Counted from the stretch's first letter, positions 17,125 through 26,405 are shown. The stretch is 64,000 nucleotides of DNA from Flaviaesturariibacter aridisoli (GCF_004343705.1 NZ_SKFH01000017.1:20859-84858), one strand, 5' to 3'. The notes: a model not told the origin generated them from the sequence alone. Made by a program: numbers and translations.

Positions 17125-19608
17125 CTACCAGCGTGCGATGATCTTGAAATTGAGCAGGCGAGGGGTAAGCCGGTTGGGCATCGTGTAGGTCGTGTTGGAA
17201 AAATCCTTGATCAGGAGGTAGGAGATCGTATTGGCCCGGTCGATGAGGTTGAACACCTCCAGCGAGGCCCAGATGTTTTCGAAGTTTCGGAAGGGGCTGT
17301 GGCTGCGGCGCTTCGCCTTATCGCCGTCGAGCAGCAGCGCGCTGAAGCCGATGTCGGCACGGATGTACGCAGGAATATTGAGCGCATTGCGGTACTTTAC
17401 GGAGCCTGGGATATTATAAGGCAGGTTGGAGCCGTACAGGAGGTTGAGGTATACCTTGAAGTTCTTATTCGTGGCCAGGTAATCCTGGAAGAACAGGCCT
17501 ACCGTCAGCAGTCGGTCGGTGGGGCGCCGCAGCCAGCCGCCTTCCACCTGCATGCTGTCTGCCGGGCGCCTGAGCGAGTCGAGCGTGTACTGGGTGTAGG
17601 TGTCGCCCTGCAGGTCTTCGCGGGTGCGCATCAGCCCGATGCTGAGCCAGCTTTCGGCGTCCTTCACCAGCTCGCCGAAGAGGCGGGCTTCGAGTCCCAT
17701 CGCGTAGGCCCGGGCACTGTTTTCTCCAAAGTAGCGTACCCGCACGTTGTCGATGTCGTAGGGTACAACGTTCGTCAGGTATTTGTAATAGCCTTCCACC
17801 GTGAGGCGCAGCGGGCGCCCAACCCCGATGAAGTTGTAGTCGAGCCCGGCCACGCCCTGCCAGCTGCGCTGGGCTTTCAGGCCTGTATTGAGCGTACCGT
17901 CGTAGCGGCGGAGCTCCCGGTAAAAGGGCGGTTGCTGGTAGGCGCCGGCGGCCGCGCGGAACACGACGTCGCGCTTCCAGGAAGGCTTCCAGGAGGCGCC
18001 TGCACGCGGACTCAGGAGCAGCTCGTTGTTCAGGTCGTTGTAGTGGGCGCGGAGGCCGGCGTTGAGCGTCCAGGTAGTATTGCCATGCCGGAACACGCGG
18101 TTGCTTTGCAGGTAGCCGCTGAATTTGTTGATGGCCAGTGCCGCCGTTCCGCGCAGCGATTGACTCAGGGTGAGTGCCGTGGGCGAGTAAGGTAACGAGT
18201 AGCCGGCGGAGTCCTGGTATTGCCACTCGCGAAGGCGGTCGTCGATGGAAGCGCGGTCGTAGCCAAGGCCCCACTGCCACTGGTTGCGGCCACGGTCGAA
18301 GGTGCCTTTGTGCGAAAAGTTGTAGTTGGTGATGTTGAGGCGGTTGCGCGCGAAATCCTGGCTGATGCCCGCACCGAGCGGGTTTACGATAAGCCCGAAG
18401 GTGGCGCTGTTGGCGTCGAAGTCGCGGTCGCCGAAAAGGTAAGAACCCGATATGTCGCGCTCCTCCCATTCTTCGTTTTCAAACCGCGACACGAGAAACT
18501 TCAGCCGGAGGTCTTTGCGCGGCGCATAGCTCGTCGAAAGACCCAGCATCCGCGTATAATACTGGTCGCGCTCGCGGCCTTCGAAGAAGATATCCACGCC
18601 CAGGTTGGCGGTGAACAGCGGTGAGAACACCGAGGAGGTCAGTTGGCTGAAAGCGGGGAGGAGCGTGAATTTCGTTTGCGAGTAATTGGCCAGCAGCTCG
18701 GTGCTCCACTTGTCGGAGAGCTGCCAGCTGAGCAGCGCCTGCAGGTCGGTGGACGAAGGGGTGTAGGAGCCTTGCGTTTCCTGGCTTTGCAGCAGGTTGC
18801 GGTTGCTCCGGTTGCGGAGGCCGATAAGGTAGGTGAAGCTATTCTTCTCGTTGGCACCTTCCACGTGCACCCCCTGCTCCAGCAGGCCTACGTAGGCCGA
18901 GCCGCCGAAACGCTTCGGCTTGTTGTACTGGATGTCGAGCACGGAGCTCATTTTATCGCCGTAACGGGCCGCGAAGCCGCCATTATAAAAAGAGATGTTG
19001 CGCACCAGCGCCGGGTTGATAAAGGAAAGGCCTTCCTGTTGCCCGCTCCGCACCAGATAGGGGCGGAAGATCTCGAAATCGTTTACATAAATGAGGTTCT
19101 CATCGTAGGAGCCGCCGCGCACGTTGTATTGCGAGGTGAGCTCGTTGTTTGAACCCACGATCACCTTGATCATGCTTTCCACGCCGGTTACGGGTGAGGG
19201 CAGGTTGAGCACGTTCTTCGGGTTGGGCCGGATGAGGCCGGCCTCGCTGCGTTCGCGCTGGTCTTGTATAATTACGGTGTTCAGCTCGGTGCCGCCGCGC
19301 TCGAGGTGCACGGTTACCGTTTCCCGCTCATCCGGGTTGAGCAGGAAATTCTGCTGGTAGGTTTTAAAGCCCGTGTAGGAGAATACGAGGGCGAACGCGC
19401 GATTGGCGGGTACCCGAAGCGTAAAGGCACCGGAATCGTTGGTGCTGATGCCGCGTTGCTGTCCGAGCACGATCACCGTTACCTGCGGCAGGGGCTGCTC
19501 GCCCTCGTCAAGCACGGTGCCGCTTACAGTGGCCCATTTGCCCTGGGCGGCGGCGATGATCGTTGCGAAGGTCAGGATGAACAAAAAGGCGGCGGCGCGA
19601 AACTTCAC
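17125..19608 (-). CDS. TonB-dependent receptor with carboxypeptidase-regulatory domain
   Basis: Outer-membrane receptor of 827 residues. Signal peptide 1-21, carboxypeptidase-regulatory-like domain about 26-105 (GTVLDEGEQPLPQVTVIVLG), plug about 115-230 (SMIKVIVGSNNELTSQYNVRGGSYDENLIYVND is the conserved TonB plug core), and a C-terminal beta barrel ending LLNFKIIARW with the usual terminal aromatic. No SusD partner is adjacent, so it is not a SusCD pair. The start is GTG at 19606-19608, with a -7 box TATCTTAG (19625-19632) 16 nt upstream on this strand. Substrate unknown. It lies upstream of the vWA gene in the same direction, 158 nt apart. Confidence 0.93.
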   Translation of the reverse strand: MKFRAAAFLFILTFATIIAAAQGKWATVSGTVLDEGEQPLPQVTVIVLGQQRGISTNDSGAFTLRVPANRAFALVFSYTGFKTYQQNFLLNPDERETVTVHLERGGTELNTVIIQDQRERSEAGLIRPNPKNVLNLPSPVTGVESMIKVIVGSNNELTSQYNVRGGSYDENLIYVNDFEIFRPYLVRSGQQEGLSFINPALVRNISFYNGGFAARYGDKMSSVLDIQYNKPKRFGGSAYVGLLEQGVHVEGANEKNSFTYLIGLRNRSNRNLLQSQETQGSYTPSSTDLQALLSWQLSDKWSTELLANYSQTKFTLLPAFSQLTSSVFSPLFTANLGVDIFFEGRERDQYYTRMLGLSTSYAPRKDLRLKFLVSRFENEEWEERDISGSYLFGDRDFDANSATFGLIVNPLGAGISQDFARNRLNITNYNFSHKGTFDRGRNQWQWGLGYDRASIDDRLREWQYQDSAGYSLPYSPTALTLSQSLRGTAALAINKFSGYLQSNRVFRHGNTTWTLNAGLRAHYNDLNNELLLSPRAGASWKPSWKRDVVFRAAAGAYQQPPFYRELRRYDGTLNTGLKAQRSWQGVAGLDYNFIGVGRPLRLTVEGYYKYLTNVVPYDIDNVRVRYFGENSARAYAMGLEARLFGELVKDAESWLSIGLMRTREDLQGDTYTQYTLDSLRRPADSMQVEGGWLRRPTDRLLTVGLFFQDYLATNKNFKVYLNLLYGSNLPYNIPGSVKYRNALNIPAYIRADIGFSALLLDGDKAKRRSHSPFRNFENIWASLEVFNLIDRANTISYLLIKDFSNTTYTMPNRLTPRLLNFKIIARW

Positions 19609-19643
19609 GAAGTCGGAATTTGGGCTAAGATACGGAGGTGGCC

Positions 19644-20390
19644 TCAGCGGCGCACGCGGCCGGCCTTCAGGAAGAGCGGGAAGCGCACGTCGAGCACGCG
19701 GCCTTCGGCAAGCACGCGCGCCAGCGGCTCTTCCACCAGCCTAACCGGCGAGCTCCCGTGGAGGCGCAGGTATTTTTGAGTTGCCGACCACGTAGCGAAG
19801 TAGCCGAGCAGGTCGGCGCGGGTCCAGCGCATCAAAGAGGTAAAGCGGGCCGTTTCCACGTCGTCGAAGTCGAAGGCGAGCGTAGCGTAGTCGTTGTCGA
19901 CATGCGCGCGCTCGGGCTCCCAATAGGGGCCGGTCACCTTCACATAGAAATCCAGGATCACTTTGTTGACGGCATCGTCCGAGGTCGTGGGAAACTTGTA
20001 CGACCAGGCGGCCACAACGGCTCCCGGGCGGCCGACGCGGTTCATCTCGGCGCAAAAGCGCGGAGCATCCATCCAGTGAAAGGCTTGCGCCATCGTAATC
20101 AGGTCGAAGTGGGTATCGGGGAACGGCGTATGCTCCGCTGTCGAACGCTGGTAGTGGATGTTGGGTCGTTGCTGCGCCTGCGCCAACTGGCCTTCGCTGA
20201 GGTCGATGGCTTCCACTTCGCGGAAATGCTCCGCCAATGCCGTGGCTGCCTGCCCGTTGCCTGTGGCGCAATCGAGCGCGCGTTCACGACCCGCGGTTCG
20301 CTGCAGCAGCCAGTCAAACAATTCGGCGGGATACGTCGGGCGATACCGGGCGTAGGTTGCGGCCTGGTTGGAAAAAAGGTCTTTGGGCAT
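19644..20390 (-). CDS. Class I SAM-dependent methyltransferase
   Basis: A 248-residue Rossmann-fold methyltransferase (Methyltransf_11 type). Motif I is ALDCATGNGQAATALAEHF; the acidic residue ending strand 2 is in VEAIDLSEGQL; the QAFHWMD segment is typical of small-molecule methyltransferases such as the yeast Tmt1/UbiE-like group. The start codon overlaps the rpe stop codon by 1 nt (TAATG), which suggests translational coupling. Substrate unknown. Confidence 0.88.
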   Translation of the reverse strand: MPKDLFSNQAATYARYRPTYPAELFDWLLQRTAGRERALDCATGNGQAATALAEHFREVEAIDLSEGQLAQAQQRPNIHYQRSTAEHTPFPDTHFDLITMAQAFHWMDAPRFCAEMNRVGRPGAVVAAWSYKFPTTSDDAVNKVILDFYVKVTGPYWEPERAHVDNDYATLAFDFDDVETARFTSLMRWTRADLLGYFATWSATQKYLRLHGSSPVRLVEEPLARVLAEGRVLDVRFPLFLKAGRVRR

Positions 20391-21040
20391 TACCGGATAT
20401 TTTTCAATGCATCGATCATGCGCACCGGGTTGTCGGATTTGAAAACAGTGTTGCCCGCCACCAGCACGTCGGCGCCGGCGTCGATGATCTCTTTCGCATT
20501 GGCGAGGGTCACGCCGCCGTCGATCTCGATCTGTACGTTCAGGCCATTGTCATCGATCATCTGGCGCAGCGCCCGGATCTTTTCGAGCGTCCGGGGAATG
20601 AACGACTGTCCGCCGAAGCCGGGGTTGACGCTCATGAGGCACACCAGGTCGATATCGCCGATAATATCTTCAAGCAGCGCCACGGGCGTATGCGGGTTTA
20701 CCGCCACGCCGGCCTTCATGCCGAGAGCGCGGATCTGCTGGATGTTGCGGTGCAGGTGCGTGCAGGCTTCGATGTGGACCGTCAGGTGGTCGGCGCCGGC
20801 CCTGGCAAACGCCTCCGCGTAGCGCTCGGGTTCAAGGATCATCAGGTGCACGTCGCACACCTTGCTGGTGGCTTTGCGGATGTGCTCGATGACGGGGATG
20901 CCGAAGGAGATATTCGGCACAAAGCGGCCGTCCATGACGTCCAGGTGAAACCAGTCGGCCTGGCTGTCATTGAGCATCTTGCATTCGGTTTCGAGCTGCA
21001 GGAAATTTGCTGAAAGGAGCGAGGGAGCGATGAGTGCCAT
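20390..21040 (-). CDS. rpe: Ribulose-phosphate 3-epimerase
   Basis: Interconverts D-ribulose 5-phosphate and D-xylulose 5-phosphate in the pentose phosphate pathway. 216-residue TIM barrel with all family signatures: APSLLSANF, HLDVMDGRFVPNISFG (metal-binding His and catalytic Asp), MSVNPGFGGQSF and IEIDGGV. A perfect -7 box TACATTTG (21045-21052 on this strand) ends 4 nt before the ATG, implying a leaderless mRNA. The methyltransferase is coupled downstream. Confidence 0.97.
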   Translation of the reverse strand: MALIAPSLLSANFLQLETECKMLNDSQADWFHLDVMDGRFVPNISFGIPVIEHIRKATSKVCDVHLMILEPERYAEAFARAGADHLTVHIEACTHLHRNIQQIRALGMKAGVAVNPHTPVALLEDIIGDIDLVCLMSVNPGFGGQSFIPRTLEKIRALRQMIDDNGLNVQIEIDGGVTLANAKEIIDAGADVLVAGNTVFKSDNPVRMIDALKNIR

Positions 21041-21122
21041 GCCGCAAATGTAGACAACAGGAGCACATGAGAAAGTTAGAACATGTGCGCCGGAAGGTGC
21101 CGACCGGCTGACACCTCATGCA

Positions 21123-22106
21123 CTAATTCTTCCCGAGCCGCTCTGCGGCTGCTTTTGCCTCGCCATTCGACTTGTCCAGTCCGAAGGCGCGCTGGTAGTT
21201 GGTTTTCGCATCTTCCCTGTTTCCGAGCGCTTCTAGGCATTTGCCCACCCAATAGTAGCCATCGGCATACGTAGGGGTGATGGTCAGGGCGAGCTGGAAC
21301 ACCTGCAGTGCTTCGCTGTAGCGCTTGCCTTCGTAAAGGATCGTTCCTTTTTCCATATGGGCGTCAAGGAAGTTGTAGTCGTGGCGGATGGCCTCGTTGA
21401 GCCAGCGAATCGCTTCGGTGCTGTTGCCTTTCGCTTCGTAATACAGGCCTTTAAAATAATAAGGTTCTGCGCGGATACCTTCACGGTCGCGGGCAATGAG
21501 CGAGTCGGTGAGCGGAAGGGTACGTGCATCGCCGGCCTGCGCCAGCCCGAAGCCGAGGCGGTGGGCCAGGTCGGGGTCCGTGGGGGCGTAGCGGTAAGCG
21601 GTTTCCAGCGTTTGGAGGGCTTCGGCGGAACGGCCCGCGCCTTCGAGCAGCTCGGATTTAAGCACCAGTGCGTCGAGTTGATTGGGATAGGCTTTAATAA
21701 TATTATCGCACAACTCGAGGGCATCCGCGGGCCGGTTCTTTTTCTGGTAGCCGCGGGCCAGCCCGATGGCGAGGGCGAGGCTTTGGGGCAGCGCCCGGCG
21801 GGCCGACTGTAGAAATACGAACGCGGAATCTTCCGACTCGCGGCGCAGGGCCGTGGCGAGGCTGAGACCGATGTCTTCGCGCGGCTGCAGCGTCCAGGCA
21901 GTGCGCAGGTCGCGCTTTGCTGCGGCGTACTCCTCGTTGCCGAACAGCAGCTGCCCGCGCCGGTAATACAGGTCGGCCTGGCGCGGCGCGAGGCGGATGC
22001 TGTCGCTCAGCGCCGCATAGGGCGTGCTGTCGAGCAGCGGGTCGCGCTCCTTGTCGTTGCAGGCGAAGAGCAGTGCGGAGAGCAGGGAGAAGAGGAGGAT
22101 GCGCAT
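21123..22106 (-). CDS. TPR-repeat lipoprotein
   Basis: 327 residues. Lipoprotein signal MRILLFSLLSALLFAC with lipobox LFAC, then about eight tetratricopeptide-like repeats (for example ADLYYRRGQLLFGNEEYAAAKRDLRTAW, and YADGYYWVGKCLEALGNREDAKTNYQRAF near the end). Likely periplasm-facing scaffold; no enzymatic motif. A -7 box TAGTTTTG (22112-22119 on this strand) ends 5 nt before the ATG, again a leaderless arrangement. It is divergent from the PD40 gene (68 nt). Confidence 0.88.
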   Translation of the reverse strand: MRILLFSLLSALLFACNDKERDPLLDSTPYAALSDSIRLAPRQADLYYRRGQLLFGNEEYAAAKRDLRTAWTLQPREDIGLSLATALRRESEDSAFVFLQSARRALPQSLALAIGLARGYQKKNRPADALELCDNIIKAYPNQLDALVLKSELLEGAGRSAEALQTLETAYRYAPTDPDLAHRLGFGLAQAGDARTLPLTDSLIARDREGIRAEPYYFKGLYYEAKGNSTEAIRWLNEAIRHDYNFLDAHMEKGTILYEGKRYSEALQVFQLALTITPTYADGYYWVGKCLEALGNREDAKTNYQRAFGLDKSNGEAKAAAERLGKN

Positions 22107-22174
22107 GGCGTCAAAACTAAAAATAGCGCCGGCATTACGGTCAACTTTCTGTTTCTTTAAGCAATTTTTTACGC

Positions 22175-23242
22175 ATGCTCCGACTCCCGATCCTTGCCTG
22201 CGCGCTGCTTGCCGCGCTGGCTGTGTGGGCGCAGCGACCCGCCGACACGCTGCATTATTCCGAAGAGCGGCACTTCCGCAACGTGCGGCAGCTCACCTTT
22301 GGCGCCGATAACGCCGAAGCGTACTGGAGCCCCGATGGCAAGTGGATCGTGTTTCAGCGTACGGCCCCGAAAGACGGGGTTCCCTGCGACCAGATCTACA
22401 TCGGCAAAGTACCGCGCGCCGGGAAACCCTTCACCTACCGCCGCATCAGTAGTGGGGCGGGCCGCACCACCTGCGGCTTTTTTACCGGCGACGGCAAGTA
22501 CGTGATCTACGCGTCCACGCATCTCGCCGATACCGCCTGCCCACCACTTCCCGACCGCAGCAAATACGGTAACCGCTACATCTGGCCGGTGTATGCCTCC
22601 TACGATCTTTTCATGGCCGACCGCCAGGGCCGCATTGTGAAGCGCCTCACCGACACACCCGGCTACGACGCCGAGGCCACTCTGTCGCCCGATGGCCGGC
22701 GCCTTGTATTTACGTCCATGCGCGACGGCGACCTCGACCTCTATGTGCTCGATCTCAAAACAGGCACCGTGACTCGAATCACCCGCGAGCTTGGTTACGA
22801 CGGCGGCGCCTGGTTCAGTGCGGATGGCAAGCAGATTGTCTGGCGCGCCAGCCGCCCGAAGACCGAAGCGGAAATCGCCGAATACAAAAGCCTGCTGGCC
22901 GAAGGGTTGGTAGCACCGACGCAGATGGAAGTGTTCCTCGCCAATGCCGACGGCTCCAACGCGCGGCAGGTGACGAACCTGGGCAATGCCAATTGGGCAC
23001 CCAACTTCGCCCCCGACGGACGCATCGTTTTTTGCAGCAACCACGAATACCCACGCGGCTTTCCCTTCAACATGTACCTGCTCGACCCGAAGAGCGGCGC
23101 GTTGGAAAAGATCTCGCGCGACAAGGGTTTCGACGCCTTCCCGATGTTCAACCGGCAGGGAAGCCGGCTGCTGTTTTGCTCTAACCGCAACAACGGCGGC
23201 ACGCGTGATACCAATATCTTCGTCGCCGACTGGGTGCAATAG
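22175..23242 (+). CDS. Exported TolB-like PD40 beta-propeller protein
   Basis: 355 residues with a signal peptide (MLRLPILACALLAALAVWAQ) and at least four WD40-like PD40 repeats of the TolB type: AYWSPDGKWIVFQR, ATLSPDGRRLVFTSMRDGDLDLYVLDLKTG, AWFSADGKQIVWRAS and NFAPDGRIVFCSN. It ends FPMFNRQGSRLLFCSNRN...FVADW. Similar proteins in Bacteroidota are periplasmic or outer-membrane associated and occur alone or fused to OmpA domains; none is fused here. Function unknown. The metalloprotease-like lipoprotein follows after 37 nt and may be co-transcribed. Confidence 0.87.
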   Translation: MLRLPILACALLAALAVWAQRPADTLHYSEERHFRNVRQLTFGADNAEAYWSPDGKWIVFQRTAPKDGVPCDQIYIGKVPRAGKPFTYRRISSGAGRTTCGFFTGDGKYVIYASTHLADTACPPLPDRSKYGNRYIWPVYASYDLFMADRQGRIVKRLTDTPGYDAEATLSPDGRRLVFTSMRDGDLDLYVLDLKTGTVTRITRELGYDGGAWFSADGKQIVWRASRPKTEAEIAEYKSLLAEGLVAPTQMEVFLANADGSNARQVTNLGNANWAPNFAPDGRIVFCSNHEYPRGFPFNMYLLDPKSGALEKISRDKGFDAFPMFNRQGSRLLFCSNRNNGGTRDTNIFVADWVQ

Positions 23243-23279
23243 TGGCCCCAGTTTTGCACACGCGGGCTAAACCGTTTTC

Positions 23280-24011
23280 ATGCGCTACTCCGTCCTTCTA
23301 CTCGTCATCTTGTTGCTGTCCTGCAAAAAAGACCGCAACGCAGCGGGCAGTCCCATCGACGGCCGCAACACCGGCTACGCGGCCCACGAGCTGCTGTCGG
23401 CCGACAGTTACAGCAGCCTCCAGGTGGAAGTGAGCTATATGCCCGGCTTTGCCCCGGATGCTGCGGCCCTTACTTCCCTGCAATCCTTTTTACAAAGCCG
23501 GTTGCACAAACCCGGTGGGATCAGCATCCGCACGCAGCCTATTGCCGCGAGCACCAACAGCATATTGGGTGCCGGCGAGCTGCCGGCGATCGAAAGCAGT
23601 GTGCGCACCCTGCACTCCGGTAACGGCGTGGCGACGGTACATGTGCTGTATACGAACGGGAGCTACAGCAACGCCTCAGTGCTTGGGGTGGCCTATGGCG
23701 GTACCTCGCTGGCCATTTTCGGAAAAACGATCCACGATAACTCCGGAGGTCTTGGGCAGACGAGCCGCACGAAGCTGGAAGCCACCGTGCTGGAACACGA
23801 GTTTGGGCACCTGCTGGGCCTTGTTGATATCGGTACCGAAATGCGCACGCCGCACAAAGACCCCAACGGCACGGCCCATTGCACTAACAGCAATTGCCTG
23901 ATGTACTATGCCGTCGAGACCACCGATGTATTGGGCTTCCTCATCTCGGGCCCGGTGCCGGTATTGGACGCAGCCTGCCTGCAGGACCTGCAGGGCAACG
24001 GAGGAAAGTAA
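23280..24011 (+). CDS. Metzincin-like zinc metalloprotease lipoprotein
   Basis: 243 residues. Lipoprotein signal MRYSVLLLVILLLSC, with Cys after LLS. The zinc motif LEHEFGHLLGLVD matches HExxHxxGxxD, the metzincin-type variant in which Asp replaces the third His. A downstream CTNSNCLMYY segment resembles the Met-turn (CxM). Overall it looks like a small archaemetzincin/matrixin-type surface protease facing the periplasm. It lies 37 nt after the PD40 gene. Substrate unknown. Confidence 0.8.
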   Translation: MRYSVLLLVILLLSCKKDRNAAGSPIDGRNTGYAAHELLSADSYSSLQVEVSYMPGFAPDAAALTSLQSFLQSRLHKPGGISIRTQPIAASTNSILGAGELPAIESSVRTLHSGNGVATVHVLYTNGSYSNASVLGVAYGGTSLAIFGKTIHDNSGGLGQTSRTKLEATVLEHEFGHLLGLVDIGTEMRTPHKDPNGTAHCTNSNCLMYYAVETTDVLGFLISGPVPVLDAACLQDLQGNGGK

Positions 24012-24013
24012 TC

Positions 24014-24046
24014 GTTTGAAGTTTGTAGTTTGTGGTTTGGAGTTGG
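24014..24046. repeat. Heptameric GTTTGTA repeat
   Basis: About four 7-nt units (GTTTGAA, GTTTGTA, GTTTGTG, GTTTGGA) directly after the metalloprotease stop and just before the promoter of the next gene. Confidence 0.8.
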
Positions 24047-24057
24047 GCATTCTCCTG

Positions 24058-24065
24058 TAGTTTTG
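24058..24065 (+). promoter_or_regulatory. -7 box TAGTTTTG of the small membrane-protein gene
   Basis: Exact TAnnTTTG match, 21 nt upstream of the ATG at 24087. It supports that start over the upstream in-frame ATG at 24030. Confidence 0.6.
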
Positions 24066-24086
24066 GGGCGAACTGAAACCGACATT

Positions 24087-24536
24087 ATGTACAATGGTCT
24101 TTTACACGCCCACAGCGGTCTGCGCTGGGTGGTCTTTATCTTATTATTGCTCGCCATCTTCCGCCACGCCACCGCAGGCAATAAGCCCTACGGCCGCAAG
24201 AACGGCCTCCTGCTGACGATCTTTGCCGACGTGATGCTGCTGATCGGTCTGTACCTGTGGTTCGCCGGTGCCTGGGGGCTCACGCAGATTCAAAACCGCG
24301 GATTCGGCGAGGTGATGAAGGATCCCGTAGCCCGCTTCTTCGCCGTGGAGCATATGGTGGGTATGATCGTGGCCATTGCACTCCTGCACGTTGGTAAAGC
24401 CCAGGGCAAGAAAAATATTCCCGACCGCAACAAGCACACCCGCGCGCTCGTGTTCTATGTGCTGTCGCTGCTGATCATGCTTTTTTCGATTCCCTGGCCT
24501 TTCCGGGCTATCGGCGCCGGCCGCGGCTGGTTCTAA
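24087..24536 (+). CDS. Small four-helix membrane protein
   Basis: 149 residues with four hydrophobic segments (about 13-28, 45-65, 87-102 and 116-133) and an N-terminal MYNGLLHAHSGLRW. The conserved HAHSGLRW, the Trp-rich second helix and EHMVGMIVAIALLHVGKAQ, with His residues placed in helices, resemble the b-type-cytochrome-like membrane proteins common in Bacteroidota. Whether it binds heme is not shown. Alone in its transcription unit, ended by the hairpin at 24606-24631. Confidence 0.78.
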   Translation: MYNGLLHAHSGLRWVVFILLLLAIFRHATAGNKPYGRKNGLLLTIFADVMLLIGLYLWFAGAWGLTQIQNRGFGEVMKDPVARFFAVEHMVGMIVAIALLHVGKAQGKKNIPDRNKHTRALVFYVLSLLIMLFSIPWPFRAIGAGRGWF

Positions 24537-24605
24537 GGCGTTGAATCCGAAGAAACATTTTAAACCGCGAAAAAAAAAGATAAAGGTTTTCGCGAAGAGT
24601 ATTGG

Positions 24606-24631
24606 AAAGGTCCCGCAAAGCGGGACCTTTT
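24606..24631. terminator. Terminator between convergent genes
   Basis: AAAGGTCCCGC-AAA-GCGGGACCTTTT, a perfect stem of 10-11 pairs with A- and T-rich flanks. Serves the small membrane-protein gene and possibly the convergent phosphoesterase gene. Confidence 0.88.
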
Positions 24632-24701
24632 GTATTGATCATCTTCCTGTACCCACTTCTTTTCTTACTTCCTTTGCGGTTCTGAACCTTATTTACTCGT
24701 C

Positions 24702-25196
24702 TCACCTTGGCCCCAGTTCGATGACCTCACAATGGCGGATGTCGTCCCCATCGATTTCAAAGCGGATGATCGTGCGCACCTGGTGCCAGCCCTGGCGTCC
24801 GCAGGCGCCGGGATTCATGTGCAGGCAGGAAATTTTCGGATCGTAAATCACTTTCAGGATATGCGAATGCCCGCTGATGAACAGGCGTGCACCTTCCCGA
24901 ACGAGTTCGTCGCGCACGCCGGGTGCATAGCGGCCCGGGTAGCCACCGATGTGGATCATGTGCACGCGCACGCCCTCGCAGTTCCAGGTAAGGGTGCGCG
25001 GAAACTGCGCGCGGATGTCGCCCCCGTCGATATTGCCATATACGCCCCGCAGCGGCTTGCCCGTGGCCACCAGTGCTTCCGCTACGCCAGGGCCGAAGTC
25101 GCCGCCATGCCAGAGCTCGTCGCAGTTGTCGAAATGCCGGAGCACGGCTTCGTCAAGCCAGCCGTGGGTGTCGGAAAGAAGGCCGATGCGGGTCAT
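24702..25196 (-). CDS. Metallophosphoesterase (YfcE/MJ0936 family phosphodiesterase)
   Basis: 164-residue calcineurin-like phosphoesterase. Metal ligands are seen in MTRIGLLSDTHGW, ELWHGGDFG, GVYGNID, VHMIHIGG and ISGHSH, the complete motif set of the small YfcE-type enzymes, which hydrolyse phosphodiesters in vitro. ATG 25196 is chosen because homologues begin at this motif. On this strand a -7 box TACCTTTC (25202-25209) ends 5 nt before the ATG. Divergent from hmgA, with the two -7 boxes 2 bp apart. Confidence 0.93.
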   Translation of the reverse strand: MTRIGLLSDTHGWLDEAVLRHFDNCDELWHGGDFGPGVAEALVATGKPLRGVYGNIDGGDIRAQFPRTLTWNCEGVRVHMIHIGGYPGRYAPGVRDELVREGARLFISGHSHILKVIYDPKISCLHMNPGACGRQGWHQVRTIIRFEIDGDDIRHCEVIELGPR

Positions 25197-25201
25197 GCGG
25201 C

Positions 25202-25219
25202 GAAAGGTAGTTAAATTTG
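25202..25219. promoter_or_regulatory. Overlapping divergent promoters (phosphoesterase / hmgA)
   Basis: TACCTTTC on the minus strand (25202-25209) and the exact TAnnTTTG match TAAATTTG on the plus strand (25212-25219) are separated by 2 bp. Each promoter's -33 region must lie within the other's start region. Confidence 0.6.
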
Positions 25220-25247
25220 TAGCCGGCCCAATAGCCGCCACGATTGT

Positions 25248-26405
25248 ATGCCCTATTACCACAAGCTCGGTAACATCCCGCACAAGCGGCACACGCAATT
25301 CCGCAAGCCCGACGGAGGCCTTTACTCCGAACAACTGTTCTCCACCGAAGGTTTTTCCAACGACTACTCGCTGCTTTACCACGTGCATCCGCCTACGCGG
25401 ATCATCAAGACCGAAAAGCCGGTGGATGTGTCGCCGCAGATCGCCGAGGAAAAGATGCTCCAGCACCGCTCCTTCGAAGGCTTTCACGTAAAGCCCGTAG
25501 CAGACTACCTCGAGAGCCGCGTGCCCGTGCTGGTGAACAACGACGTACACATCGTGCTGGCCGCCCCGAAGACCGGTAACAAATCGTATTTCTACAAGAA
25601 CACCGATGCCGACGAGATGATCTTCGTGCACGAGGGCTCCGGCGTGCTGCACACGATGTACGGCAGGCTCGATTTTGCTTATGGCGACTACCTCGTGATC
25701 CCGCGCGGCACCATCTACCAGATCGAATTCAAGACCGAAGATAACCGCCTCTTCATCGTGGAGTCGTTCAGCCCCATCCGCTTTCCGAAGCGCTACCAGA
25801 GCAAATACGGTCAGTTGCTGGAGCATGCGCCCTTCTGCGAGCGCGACATCCGCGCCCCTTACGGCCTCGAGACCTTCGACGAGCAGGGCGACTTCATCAT
25901 CCGCGCCAAGAAACGCGGCATCCTCTACAACCTGCACTACGGCACCCATCCCTTCGACGTGGTGGGCTGGGATGGCTGCTGCTATCCCTTCGCTTTTTCG
26001 ATCCACGACTTCGAGCCCATCACGGGCCGCGTGCACCAGCCGCCGCCGGTGCACCAGACCTTCGAAGCCCACAACTTCGTGGTCTGCTCGTTCGTGCCCC
26101 GCCTCTACGACTACCATCCGCAGGCCATCCCGGCACCCTATAATCACAGTAACATCGACTCCGACGAGGTGCTGTATTACGTCGATGGCGACTTTATGAG
26201 CCGCAAAAACGTGACGCGCGGCATGATCACCCTCCACCCGGCGGGCATCCCGCACGGCCCACACCCCGGCGCCGTGGAAAAAAGCATCGGCAAAACCGAA
26301 ACGAAAGAACTGGCCGTAATGGTGGATACCTTCCACCCGCTGATGCTGACGAAGCAGGCACTGGAGATCGAAAACGATGGGTATACGATGAGCTGGGCGG
26401 AGTAA
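25248..26405 (+). CDS. hmgA: Homogentisate 1,2-dioxygenase
   Basis: Fe(II) ring-cleaving dioxygenase of tyrosine/phenylalanine catabolism: homogentisate to maleylacetoacetate. 385 residues, cupin fold, with MPYYHKLGNIPHKRHTQFRKPDGGL at the start (only this part quoted), KTGNKSYFYKNTDADEMIFVHEGSG-type core, FDVVGWDGCCYPF, PPPVHQTFEAHNF and PYNHSNIDSDEV plus HPAGIPHGPHPG, which hold the metal His/Glu. Other genes of the pathway (hpd, maiA, fahA) are not in the window, so it is a solitary copy here. Start lies 28 nt after a perfect -7 box. Confidence 0.93.
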   Translation: MPYYHKLGNIPHKRHTQFRKPDGGLYSEQLFSTEGFSNDYSLLYHVHPPTRIIKTEKPVDVSPQIAEEKMLQHRSFEGFHVKPVADYLESRVPVLVNNDVHIVLAAPKTGNKSYFYKNTDADEMIFVHEGSGVLHTMYGRLDFAYGDYLVIPRGTIYQIEFKTEDNRLFIVESFSPIRFPKRYQSKYGQLLEHAPFCERDIRAPYGLETFDEQGDFIIRAKKRGILYNLHYGTHPFDVVGWDGCCYPFAFSIHDFEPITGRVHQPPPVHQTFEAHNFVVCSFVPRLYDYHPQAIPAPYNHSNIDSDEVLYYVDGDFMSRKNVTRGMITLHPAGIPHGPHPGAVEKSIGKTETKELAVMVDTFHPLMLTKQALEIENDGYTMSWAE

